From the NCBI GenBank assembly GCA_023397905.1, contig JAEWSZ010000030.1:1-16087 (forward strand): 16,087 nucleotides of DNA, read 5' to 3'. The stretch comes from Bacillota bacterium. Its GTDB lineage: Bacteria; Bacillota; Clostridia; Acetivibrionales; DSM-1351. This document shows positions 1 to 7,371 of this stretch, one piece after another (within the stretch, counting starts at the first letter, position 1; each line of letters starts with the position of its first letter). The notes beneath the pieces are model-generated. The model worked only from the letters and a program-made list of their open reading frames with translations. It did not search any database and was not told where the DNA came from. The position numbers and the translations under genes are program-made.

Positions 1-1220
1 CTTGAGGAACCGCCGGTCCTCCTTTTGGCGTCAGGCGACAATAATTTGTTTATGGTATGGGTACCTAGCTTACCGTCAGCAGTAAGGCCGTTTCTTTTTT
101 GAATATTGGTTACGGCGTCATATGTAGCGGAACCGAAATATCCGGTCGCACTGCTCAAATATCCAAGCTTTTTCAAATATTTCTGGATATTTGTCACCGC
201 ATCGCCGCTGTCGCCGGTTTTAATGGCATATTCCTCGGCGTTGCCGGACATGAGCAGATCTTTTGTGGCAGGGCCGATATAGCCGTCGGAAATCAATCCG
301 TTATTGTCCTGAAAGAGCTTGACCGCGCTTACGGTGTCTTTCCCGTATTTGCTGTCGGGCTTTGTGGTCAGATAGCCCAGCTCATACAGCCTATTCTGGT
401 ATTTCAATATTTCATCGTTCTCATCGCCAAGATGGAATGAAAGGGGGATGGCATTTGAGGAGTACAGGATTTCACGGGTATTTTTGCCCACGTTTCCATC
501 CGCTCCTAGGCCGTTCCTGGTTTGAAACTCCTTTACTGCCGCTTCAGTATCTGTGCCGAAATAGCTGGTTACCTTCTGAAGATAGCCCAGCTCGTAAAGA
601 CGGGTCTGAAGCTGTTCCACATCCGTTCCTTCTGCACCGATATATACGGTGTATTCCTTCGCTTCATCGGATATGAGGCATTTATATGTTTCTGCGTCAA
701 CCTCTCCGGTGATCTTCAATTCATTTTTGCGCTGAAATAATTTTACTGCTTCCTGCAGTGCCTCCCCGAATTCTTCGGAAGGTTCGTCAGATTCTATGTA
801 ATCAAGTTCCATGAGCTTTTTCTGAATATCGACGACTATTGCGTTCTTTGTGCCGAGCTTGATAACGTCGCCGTTTAGAGGATTGAGAGTGGCTGAGCCA
901 CGGGAGACTTTCTGGGATTGCTGGTTGGCTGCTTTGACCGAGAAGTTTTCAGCGGCCAGAATGGAGTTTTCTGAGTTAGCCGAATCTGATTTTTCCTTTA
1001 AAGTACTTTGTGCCGAAGTGTCTCCTGCCGAAACACTTTTTACCTGGGTACTTTTCAATAGGGGGAAAGAAGTTGTAAAAACCAGTATTGAAAGTGTTAA
1101 TACCACGGCGCCTGAGGATGAAATAATAATATACTTGAATCTCCGGGGGGATTCCGATTTAAAATTATTTACTCTTTGTGCTATGCTGTTTATTAAACTT
1201 CGTATGTATTTCTTGTTCAT
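1..1220 (-). CDS. Membrane-anchored protein with four peptidoglycan-binding (PG_binding_1) repeats, partial
   Basis: The reading frame is open from an ATG at 1220 (RBS GGAGAG just upstream) to the left edge, giving 406 residues with no stop; the C-terminus lies outside the window. A basic cytoplasmic N-terminus is followed by one hydrophobic segment (about residues 29-53) that acts as a signal anchor, then a Ser/Ala/Gln-rich linker (about 58-110). Four tandem repeats of about 65-75 residues follow (about 116-185, 191-256, 258-328, 331-396). Each has the PG_binding_1 pattern: a G-x-V-x-x-LQ-like start, then LxELGYL, YFG, AVxxFQxxNGL, xxDGxxGxxT. Such repeats usually target a C-terminal hydrolase or transpeptidase (SleB, NlpC/P60 or L,D-transpeptidase type) to the wall, but that domain cannot be seen here. 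The gene is transcribed away from its neighbours. Family assignment is firm; enzymatic role is unknown. Confidence 0.85.
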   Translation of the reverse strand, partial: MNKKYIRSLINSIAQRVNNFKSESPRRFKYIIISSSGAVVLTLSILVFTTSFPLLKSTQVKSVSAGDTSAQSTLKEKSDSANSENSILAAENFSVKAANQQSQKVSRGSATLNPLNGDVIKLGTKNAIVVDIQKKLMELDYIESDEPSEEFGEALQEAVKLFQRKNELKITGEVDAETYKCLISDEAKEYTVYIGAEGTDVEQLQTRLYELGYLQKVTSYFGTDTEAAVKEFQTRNGLGADGNVGKNTREILYSSNAIPLSFHLGDENDEILKYQNRLYELGYLTTKPDSKYGKDTVSAVKLFQDNNGLISDGYIGPATKDLLMSGNAEEYAIKTGDSGDAVTNIQKYLKKLGYLSSATGYFGSATYDAVTNIQKRNGLTADGKLGTHTINKLLSPDAKRRTGGSS

Positions 1221-1250
1221 TATTCTCTCCAATTAAATTATATTTTTAGT

Positions 1251-1293
1251 AAAGCGGTAAGATTTTTATGTGTGATACTATGTGAACCGCTTT
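1251..1293. repeat. Spaced inverted repeat upstream of the peptidoglycan-binding gene
   Basis: AAAGCGGT (1251-1258) is matched perfectly by ACCGCTTT (1286-1293), 27 bases apart, 31-73 bases upstream of the start at 1220. The spacing (arm centres about 35 bp apart) would suit a regulator binding two half-sites, or a large-loop hairpin. A TATAAT-like hexamer on the minus strand lies just inside (about 1232-1237), without a convincing -35 box. Function is inferred. Confidence 0.35.
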
Positions 1294-1561
1294 TGGCATA
1301 TTAAAAATACATGATCATATATACCAGGAAAGGAAAAGAGAGGCGTTTTATCAGGAATTTCATGAAATAAAAAGATTTTTTGATATGTATTCACGATTTC
1401 GTAAAAGCAGGAGAAATCGGGGTACAAGTACGACATAGCGCACTTGAATAAAAATCCTAGTATACATAATATAGTTTTTTAAAATGTTACAGTTATTTTA
1501 ACATAAATTTAATACATTTACATTAAATTTTTATGACAATTGTCCCGGAATATTTTTTAAG

Positions 1562-1656
1562 AAGGCGGAAACAGGCCGGGGAGACATGCCTCTATCCCGC
1601 CGGCGGCAGACCGTAGGGGCTATGGGACCCAAGGCTCTGGTTGCGCCTGCAGTCTG
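1562..1656 (+). other. GC-rich, foldable island of unknown function
   Basis: About 95 bases of high GC sit inside very AT-rich intergenic DNA. Complementary segments include GCCGG with CCGGC across 1575-1604, CAGAC (1607-1611) with GTCTG (1652-1656), and the alternative GCAG-ACC with GGT-CTGC nested around it. I compared it by eye with cobalamin, SAM, c-di-GMP, c-di-AMP, THF and glycine riboswitch cores and recognised none. Its 3' end overlaps the -35 box at 1641, so it is not simply the leader of the transcript starting there. The strand is arbitrary. Confidence 0.3.
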
Positions 1657-1670
1657 AGATATGATATAAT
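1641..1670 (+). promoter_or_regulatory. Candidate sigma-A promoter for the ROK regulator
   Basis: TTGCGC at 1641-1646 and a perfect TATAAT at 1665-1670 are separated by 18 bases. Transcription would start near 1677, giving a leader of about 140 bases before the start at 1817. Confidence 0.5.
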
Positions 1671-1816
1671 TGCAATAAATACAAAATTTTCGTATTTATC
1701 CAGAAATATTTGATAAAAAAATAACAATTTATTTATTCTATCCATTGCAATGTATCCAAAAATATATTATGATAAATACATTAATAAAAGACATTTATAA
1801 AACTAGAGGTTTATTT

Positions 1817-2944
1817 ATGGCGACAGGTAGAGTCAATAGTATAGAAGTCAAGAAAATAAATAGAAATACTATATACAATTTTCTGTATATGCATGATCCC
1901 ATCTCAATTCAGGAGATCGCATATACCTTGAATATGAGCCTGCCTACAGTCACCCAGAATATAAAGGAGCTGCAGGACCGGGGCCTTGTCATTGAGACCG
2001 GTCTGTTTGAGTCCACAGGAGGCCGGAAGGCCAAAGCCATCGCCTACAACAGTGTGGCAAAATACGCGGTGGGCCTGGATATAACCAAGAATCATGTGAG
2101 TATTGTAATAATAGATTTAAGCGCCAGAGTCATTAAAAATAAAAGGAAACAGTTCCCATTCATAAATTCAAAAGAATATTTCAGGGGAGTGGGCAAGCTG
2201 GTCGAGGATTTTGTGGCCGAATGCAAGATAAAGCCTGAGAATATTTTAGGAGTCGGGATAGCACTGCCGGTTATTCTGTCAGACGACAGCGAATCTGTCA
2301 GCTATGCCCAGGTAATTGATTTCATGGGCGGAAATGTAAAATCCTTTTCGGAATTCATTCCCTATCCCTGTGCATTCAGCAATGATGCCAATGCGGCCGG
2401 CTTTGCCGAAATGTGGGGCTATGCCAATGAAGAAAGCGTGGTATACCTGTCATTGAACAACTCGGTGGGCGGGTCCATCATAATCGGAAAAAATATTTAT
2501 AACGGGCAGAACCAGCGCGGCGGCGAATTCGGCCATATGACCATAGTTCCGGGAGGAAAGACCTGTTACTGCGGGCAAAAGGGCTGTGTTGACGCCTATT
2601 GTTCGGCAAAGATCCTGTCGGACAGCACAAATGGAAATATATCCGAGTTTTTCAGACTGCTGAGGCAGGGAGCGGAACCCCAGAAGAGTATTTGGGAAGA
2701 ATATGTGTCCCATCTGGTGGTGGCTATAAATAACCTGAGGATGCTGTTCGACTGCAAAGTAATACTGGGCGGCTATGCAGGAGCCTATATGGACGAGTAC
2801 ATCGGCAGCCTGAGGGAGCAGGTTTCAAAATACAATACCTTTGAGGTTGACGGCAATTATCTGCAGGTCTGCAAATACAAGCTGGAGACCACTGCGGTGG
2901 GGGCGGCGCTGCTGCATGTTGAGGATTTCATAAAAAATATATAA
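1817..2944 (+). CDS. ROK-family transcriptional regulator (NagC/XylR type)
   Basis: This 375-residue protein has an N-terminal winged helix-turn-helix (about 18-60, including SLPTVTQNIKELQDRGLV), followed by a sugar-kinase-like ROK fold. The ROK zinc signature is clear: GHM at 239-241 and CYCGQKGC at 250-257. The FSNDANAAGFAE motif (188-199) keeps the sugar-binding Asp region. The kinase phosphate-binding motif is degenerate (GLDITKNHV instead of G-x-D-x-G-G-T), so it is expected to be a sensor and repressor rather than a kinase. I chose ATG 1817 because TAGAGGT lies at proper spacing and the conserved N-terminus begins there; an upstream in-frame ATG at 1745 adds 24 unlike residues and has no RBS. 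Its position directly before an ABC sugar-transport operon suggests it controls that operon with a sugar or polyol as inducer (inference). Confidence 0.88.
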   Translation: MATGRVNSIEVKKINRNTIYNFLYMHDPISIQEIAYTLNMSLPTVTQNIKELQDRGLVIETGLFESTGGRKAKAIAYNSVAKYAVGLDITKNHVSIVIIDLSARVIKNKRKQFPFINSKEYFRGVGKLVEDFVAECKIKPENILGVGIALPVILSDDSESVSYAQVIDFMGGNVKSFSEFIPYPCAFSNDANAAGFAEMWGYANEESVVYLSLNNSVGGSIIIGKNIYNGQNQRGGEFGHMTIVPGGKTCYCGQKGCVDAYCSAKILSDSTNGNISEFFRLLRQGAEPQKSIWEEYVSHLVVAINNLRMLFDCKVILGGYAGAYMDEYIGSLREQVSKYNTFEVDGNYLQVCKYKLETTAVGAALLHVEDFIKNI

Positions 2945-2985
2945 ATAGTATATAGAAATATGTAATAGTATATAGCAGTGTATAG
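2944..2985. repeat. Direct repeats of AATAGTATATAG after the ROK gene
   Basis: AATAGTATATAG occurs at 2944-2955 and again at 2964-2975, exactly 20 bp apart, with a partial TATAG copy at 2981-2985. A spacing of two helical turns could present binding sites on one DNA face, but the DNA is AT-rich and chance is possible. Confidence 0.35.
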
Positions 2986-3012
2986 AATCATATAAATTAG
3001 TTGACATAAATA

Positions 3013-3064
3013 AAGAGCCATAGTCTGGAAGATTGATTTTACCGGATTGTAAGCTCTTTTTTTT
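3013..3064 (+). terminator. Intrinsic terminator after the ROK regulator
   Basis: AAGAGC (3013-3018) pairs with GCTCTT (3053-3058); an inner stem TCTGG with CCGGA closes the loop further. The 3' arm runs into about eight T residues. It separates the regulator from the transport operon, which has its own promoter at 3113-3140. Confidence 0.75.
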
Positions 3065-3112
3065 GCGCTGTGCAAAGTGTATAAAAAAATAATTTTATTT
3101 TCAAAAAATATA

Positions 3113-3140
3113 TTGACTTTGACTAAAAAAGCAGTATAAT
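3113..3140 (+). promoter_or_regulatory. Sigma-A promoter of the sugar ABC transport operon
   Basis: TTGACT (3113-3118) and TATAAT (3135-3140) are separated by 16 bases. A second TTGACT follows directly at 3119-3124. Just downstream, TTATTAAAAGT and TTATAAAAGT form a degenerate direct repeat that could be part of an operator. The leader to the start at 3293 is about 145 bases. Confidence 0.65.
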
Positions 3141-3292
3141 CTTATTAAAAGTAATTTATAAAAGTCTTATATAAATTCATCAACAAAATAGACTACCTGC
3201 AGTTGTTTATTTTGAAATCAATTGGGAAAAATAATTTTTAAAGATAAGGACGTCTATAAGAAAATTTTCCAGGGGATCTATGGGAGAAGGAT

Positions 3293-4804
3293 ATGAACGA
3301 AAATATTAAACTGAGAGTTTCACAAATTGAAAAATCCTTTCCAGGGGTTAAAGCACTTGATAAGATTGATTTCGCCGTGAAAAAAGGCTCAGTCCACGTA
3401 CTGTGCGGTGAAAACGGGGCGGGTAAATCGACCTTGATGAAGATCATAAATGGCGTTTATCAGCCGGACAGCGGTCAGATATTTATTGACGAAAAGCCTG
3501 TAAAGATAAATAACCCTATTCAGGCGAGAAGCCTGGGGATATCCATGATATTCCAGGAGATGAATTATGTGCCGGAGATGACGGTAGAGGAAAATATTTT
3601 TCTCGGAAACCTTCCGGTAAACAAATTCGGAAAAGTAAACTGGAAAGAGGTAAGGCAGAAGACCAGGGAGCTTCTAAAAAAAGAGAACCTGCCATATTCT
3701 CCCACCACTTTGCTAAAAGATTTAACCGTATCTGACATTCAGATGCTGGAGATCATCAAAGCCGTATCTTACAACTCGGATATTATCATTATGGATGAGC
3801 CCACTTCGGCCATAACACTCAAAGAGGTGGAAAAGCTATTTGCCAAAATACGTGAGCTCAAGGCCAGAGGGGTCAGCATCATCTATATATCGCACAAGCT
3901 GGATGAAATTTTTCAGATAGCCGATGAAATAACCGTGTTCAGAGACGGAACGGTGGTAGAAAGCCATCCGAAGGAAGAACTGGATATTGAGACCGTTATT
4001 GCGCTTATGGTGGGCAGAAAGCTCACAAACACCTATCCCAAGGAAGAAGTTAAGATAGGGGAGGATTTGCTTCAGGTGGAAAATCTCAATAGTACAAATG
4101 TGTACCATGATGTGAATTTTCATTTGAAGAAGGGTGAGATTATAGGATTTGCAGGATTGATGGGCGCGGGCAGAACGGAAGTCATGAGATCTCTGTTCGG
4201 GTTGGACCCCGTATCTTCAGGCAAAATCAAAATTAAAGGCAAGGAAGTCACCGTCAAAAACGTAAGGCAGAGTATTGAAAACGGAATGGTAATGCTTTCG
4301 GAAGACAGAAGAAGGTATGGGATAGTTCCCATAAGATCTGTAAAGGAAAATACCACATTATCCTTTTTACAGAAGGTTTTTTATGGATTCAGGCATCACC
4401 ACAAAGTTGAAAAAAATATCGTATCCGACATGTTCAATAAGATGAAAGTGAAAACGCCGACGCTGGAAACCTCCATTCAGTCCCTGAGCGGAGGTAATCA
4501 GCAAAAGGTCGTTCTTGCAAAATGGATGATCAGAAATCCGGATATACTGATTCTGGATGAACCTACCCGGGGCATTGATGTCGGCGCCAAGTTTGAAATA
4601 TACAAGCTTATGACCAATCTGGCGCAGGACGGTAAGGCAGTTATAATGGTTTCCTCCGAGCTTCCTGAGTTAATAGGAATGTGCGACAGAATATATGTAA
4701 TGTCGAAAGGCACCATTACCGGTGAAATAGCCAGAAAAGATTTTTCTCAGGAGCTTATTATGAAATATGCTACCGGAACATTAATATCAAATGAGGTGAA
4801 ATAA
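3293..4804 (+). CDS. Sugar ABC transporter ATPase, RbsA/MglA-like, two fused ABC domains
   Basis: The 503 residues match the usual length of this family. Domain 1 has Walker A GENGAGKST (39-47), Q-loop FQEM (88-91), an atypical signature LTVSDIQ (144-150), Walker B IIIMDEP (164-170) and switch His201. Domain 2 has a degenerate Walker A, GLMGAGRTE (288-296) with Arg in place of the key Lys, a canonical LSGGNQQ (398-404) and Walker B ILILDEP (418-424). One weak and one strong site is typical of CUT2 sugar importers. The RBS GGGAGAAGG precedes the ATG. Two bases separate its last codon region from the permease gene, so the two are co-transcribed. The substrate cannot be read from the ATPase. Confidence 0.93.
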   Translation: MNENIKLRVSQIEKSFPGVKALDKIDFAVKKGSVHVLCGENGAGKSTLMKIINGVYQPDSGQIFIDEKPVKINNPIQARSLGISMIFQEMNYVPEMTVEENIFLGNLPVNKFGKVNWKEVRQKTRELLKKENLPYSPTTLLKDLTVSDIQMLEIIKAVSYNSDIIIMDEPTSAITLKEVEKLFAKIRELKARGVSIIYISHKLDEIFQIADEITVFRDGTVVESHPKEELDIETVIALMVGRKLTNTYPKEEVKIGEDLLQVENLNSTNVYHDVNFHLKKGEIIGFAGLMGAGRTEVMRSLFGLDPVSSGKIKIKGKEVTVKNVRQSIENGMVMLSEDRRRYGIVPIRSVKENTTLSFLQKVFYGFRHHHKVEKNIVSDMFNKMKVKTPTLETSIQSLSGGNQQKVVLAKWMIRNPDILILDEPTRGIDVGAKFEIYKLMTNLAQDGKAVIMVSSELPELIGMCDRIYVMSKGTITGEIARKDFSQELIMKYATGTLISNEVK

Positions 4805-4805
4805 A

Positions 4806-5831
4806 ATGGAATTAGCAAATATCTGGAGCACGGCCAAAAAGAAATACAGCATTTTTATGGTTCTGTTTGTACTATTTTTTATCTGTTCCATAGTAAATGA
4901 AAACTTCTTAACCCCCAGCAATCTGACCAACATATCAAGACAGCTGGCTGTTACCACCATACTTGCCTTTGGTGAAACAATACTGATAATATGCGGAATG
5001 CTGGACTTATCGGCAGGTTCCGTACTGGCTCTGTCGGGCGTGTTTGCCGTATCGGCTTACAAAGCCACAGGTTCTCTGACCACCTCAGTAATCGTGGGAA
5101 TATTGACGGGTGTTGCCTGTAATGTTGTAAACGCAGTTATGATAAGTACTTTTAAAGCGCCTCCCTTCATTGCGACACTGGCCATGACCACTGTGGCGAG
5201 AGGTATAGCACTGCTGTACACCAAAGGGCAGAACATATTGCAGCTTGGAGATTTTGTAGTATTCGGACAGGGCTCCGCGGGAGTGGTTCCCATACCGATA
5301 ATCTTCCTTGTAGTCATAGCGGTTTTCTCCTGGTATGTATTGCGGCACACCCGATTCGGGCGGTCGATCTATGCGGTGGGGGGAAATGAAGAAGCGGCGG
5401 TGGCCTCGGGTATCAATGTCAGCAAGGTTAAATATACCGCGTTTATAATAAACGGTGTGTTTGTAGGTCTGGCCGGTGTGCTCTTCATGTCCCGTGTAAA
5501 TGCCGGTCTCCCAAACGGTGCGGTAGGCTATGAATTTACGGCTCTTACTGCTGCAATCATCGGCGGTACAAGCTTTTCAGGAGGTATCGGAACTGCGGCG
5601 GGAACGCTTGCAGGTGCATTTATAGTCGGGTTCCTGGACAACATAATGAATCTTGCCAGTGTGGACTCATACATGCAGCAGATCGTCAGAGGAGCGATAA
5701 TCGCTCTGGCCGTTATCTACGACATTCAGTCCAAAAACCGCAGAACAAAGAAAGCCATGGGAAGAATCGAAGACAAGAATTCGGACAAAAAATTGAGAAA
5801 ATCCGGAAAGCAAGCCGATAAGCAAGGCTAA
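4806..5831 (+). CDS. Sugar ABC transporter permease, RbsC-like (BPD_transp_2 family)
   Basis: This is a 341-residue hydrophobic protein with about eight to ten membrane segments, forming the inner-membrane channel for the ATPase encoded just upstream. The family core is visible: NLTNISRQLAVTTILAFGET near the N-terminus, DLSAGSVLALSGV, RHTRFGRSIYAVGGNEEAA, the GINVSK coupling region, and GGTSFSGGIGTAAGTLAGA near the end. Its RBS (GAGGTG) lies inside the last codons of the ATPase gene, giving translational coupling. The C-terminal tail from about residue 308 is long and strongly basic (rich in Lys and Arg) and extends beyond the usual end of RbsC proteins; it is probably cytoplasmic. Substrate unknown. 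Confidence 0.92.
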   Translation: MELANIWSTAKKKYSIFMVLFVLFFICSIVNENFLTPSNLTNISRQLAVTTILAFGETILIICGMLDLSAGSVLALSGVFAVSAYKATGSLTTSVIVGILTGVACNVVNAVMISTFKAPPFIATLAMTTVARGIALLYTKGQNILQLGDFVVFGQGSAGVVPIPIIFLVVIAVFSWYVLRHTRFGRSIYAVGGNEEAAVASGINVSKVKYTAFIINGVFVGLAGVLFMSRVNAGLPNGAVGYEFTALTAAIIGGTSFSGGIGTAAGTLAGAFIVGFLDNIMNLASVDSYMQQIVRGAIIALAVIYDIQSKNRRTKKAMGRIEDKNSDKKLRKSGKQADKQG

Positions 5832-5849
5832 ATATCATTTTAATCAGTA

Positions 5850-5870
5850 TTAAACAGCATTGCTGTTTAA
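5850..5870 (+). other. Intercistronic hairpin between permease and binding-protein genes
   Basis: TTAAACAGC (5850-5858) and GCTGTTTAA (5862-5870) form a perfect 9-bp stem with a three-base loop. An A-rich stretch, not a T run, follows, so it is unlikely to terminate. Such hairpins can shield an mRNA end and help the binding protein be made in excess of the membrane parts (inference). Confidence 0.55.
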
Positions 5871-5902
5871 AATAAAAAAACACACAAAAAGGATGGTCAA
5901 CA

Positions 5903-6910
5903 ATGAAGAAGAGACTTATTAGCGTAATTTCAATGTTAATTGCAATTGTGTTATTGGTTGCGGCCTGCGGTAAAGCAGCGGCCCCAAATACTTCTAACTC
6001 AACCTCCGGAGCCGGCAGCAACGGCGGAGAAAAGAAATACAAAATAGCATACATTGCCCGTGCACAATCGGATTCTTTTGCCGCCTGGCTTGCAAATGCG
6101 GTAAAGGATGAGGCAAAGAAATATCCCAACATCACTGTTGATGTATTCGACGGCGAAGCTAATGATGAAAAAGAAAATTCAATGATTGAAAATGCTATTA
6201 CAAATAAGTATAATCTGGTTATTGTTCAGCCGAACAATGGTGAAGCTCAAAGGCCATACGTTGAAAAGGTTGTTAAGGCGGGAATATTTGCAATTACCAC
6301 CAATGCACGTATTTCAGGTATTGAGGGCGCATCTTCAGTAGACGCAAATCCTTATGAACAGGCCGGAGTAAATGCACGTGAAGCTGTAAAACAGATTCCT
6401 CAGAATGCAAAAGTAGTTGTTCTGAACGGACCTTCCGGAAACTTCCACGCCGACCAGAGACGTCAGAGCTGGCAGAAAGAATTCTTTGACAAACGTCCTG
6501 ATGTAAAAATCGTCGGTGAGCAGATTGCAAACTGGAACAAGGACGAAGCCATGAAATACATGGAAGACTGGGCTCAGCCCAATGACAAGATCGACGCCGT
6601 TATCTCCATGAATGATAACATGGCTGCCGGTGCCCTGGAGGTTGTCAAGGACAATGCCAAGTTCAAAGATATGCTGGTTTACGGTGTTGACGGAACTGCC
6701 GAAGCCCTGCTTCTGATACAGGACGGCAAAATGACATCCACTTGCATGCAGAATGCATACGAGCTGGCTGAAAAGCTGCTTGACACAAGCAACAAACTGT
6801 TGACAGGAGCTGAAAAGCAGATCGACACCGATATAGGAAACCCATTGGTTACCAAGGACAATGTTCAGCAGTATATCGATATACTGAAGAAATCGGGAGC
6901 AATCAAATAA
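5903..6910 (+). CDS. Sugar-binding lipoprotein of the ABC importer (Peripla_BP_4, RbsB-like)
   Basis: The 335-residue protein starts with a lipoprotein signal peptide: basic MKKR, a hydrophobic core, and the lipobox LVAAC with Cys22 as the lipid-modified residue. A short Ser/Asn/Gly linker follows, then the two-lobed periplasmic-binding fold (KYKIAYIARAQSDSFAAWL at the start of lobe one; NNGEAQRPYVEKVVKAGI; VSSVDANPYEQAG-type hinge; GVDGTAEALLLIQDGKMT near the end). It would capture the substrate at the cell surface and hand it to the permease. The gene order ATPase-permease-binding protein differs from the common rbs order. RBS AAAAAGGATGG precedes the start. Ligand not identifiable, but the dehydrogenase downstream hints at a sugar or polyol. 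Confidence 0.92.
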   Translation: MKKRLISVISMLIAIVLLVAACGKAAAPNTSNSTSGAGSNGGEKKYKIAYIARAQSDSFAAWLANAVKDEAKKYPNITVDVFDGEANDEKENSMIENAITNKYNLVIVQPNNGEAQRPYVEKVVKAGIFAITTNARISGIEGASSVDANPYEQAGVNAREAVKQIPQNAKVVVLNGPSGNFHADQRRQSWQKEFFDKRPDVKIVGEQIANWNKDEAMKYMEDWAQPNDKIDAVISMNDNMAAGALEVVKDNAKFKDMLVYGVDGTAEALLLIQDGKMTSTCMQNAYELAEKLLDTSNKLLTGAEKQIDTDIGNPLVTKDNVQQYIDILKKSGAIK

Positions 6911-6942
6911 CCGCAATTGATATAAAACCGCAATTGATATAA
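6909..6942. repeat. Perfect tandem duplication of 17 bp at the end of the binding-protein gene
   Basis: The unit AACCGCAATTGATATAA occurs twice head to tail (6909-6925 and 6926-6942). The first copy contains the last bases of the stop codon. It looks like a recent slippage duplication; no function is evident. Confidence 0.8.
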
Positions 6943-6999
6943 AATTACGAATGAGAATCAGTAAAAGAAATATCAAAATACAATAATGTGATAAAGCGG

Positions 7000-7042
7000 T
7001 GCACCGGATGCATGGACTTAAAAATCCATGCATCGGAGTGCA
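7000..7042 (+). terminator. Strong hairpin after the transport operon, probable terminator or 3' stabiliser
   Basis: TGCAC...GATGCATGGA (7000-7016) pairs with TCCATGCATC...GTGCA (7025-7042), with a minor bulge and an A-rich loop. The nearest T run (7075-7080) is about 30 bases downstream, so termination may involve the AGGCCT stretch before that run, or the hairpin may instead block exonucleases. Partial read-through to the dehydrogenase gene is possible. Confidence 0.55.
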
Positions 7043-7082
7043 GCGTAGGAAAACAGCCGAAATGATAAAGGCCTCTTTTTTA

Positions 7083-7371
7083 TAAACGACTAACAAACAG
7101 ACAAACAAACAAGTGTCTGGATCACCTTTATTTATATTAGCAGAAACAATTCATCGGAACTAAAGATAAAGAATTCAATAAAGTGAAGATAAAGAATAAA
7201 CATCTACAGAATATAATTTCATTGGAAATAATTTATTGGAGCTTGAAAGTTAAGTCATATTTATATAAATTTAAAGTAATTATTATGCAGTCAGATTAAT
7301 TTAGGAAATATAAGTCTGAAGGAATTTGAGCGGATTCCGGAGGGCTTGTTCCGGAAATGGAGAGAAGGACG
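7083..7371. other. AT-rich intergenic stretch before the dehydrogenase gene
   Basis: I see no gene here. CAGACA (7093-7098) and TGTCTG form a small inverted repeat around an A/C-rich loop. A weak promoter candidate is TTGAAA (7243-7248) with TATAAA (7264-7269), 15 bases apart, which is shorter than ideal. A purine-rich region leads into the start at 7372. Confidence 0.4.

Larger units (their letters stand above)
1221..1816. other. Divergent intergenic region, about 600 bp
   Basis: No convincing gene lies here. It contains the 1251-1293 inverted repeat, a perfect 7-bp inverted repeat CGATTTC/GAAATCG (1394-1400 and 1413-1419), an AT-rich stretch (about 1440-1555), a GC-rich foldable block (1562-1656) and a sigma-A-like promoter (1641-1670). 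From there an AT-rich leader runs to the ROK gene. Confidence 0.5.

Noticed and set aside
850..1236. Plus-strand frame of 128 codons over the left gene
   Set aside because: The minus-strand frame has an RBS, a signal anchor and four clear peptidoglycan-binding repeats; the plus frame has none of these.
5850..5870. Intrinsic terminator between permease and binding-protein genes
   Set aside because: The stem is perfect but is followed by A residues, not T, so it is kept only as an intercistronic hairpin.
6335..7108. Minus-strand frame of 257 codons opposite the binding-protein gene
   Set aside because: It is antisense to a clear lipoprotein gene, and no family features are visible.
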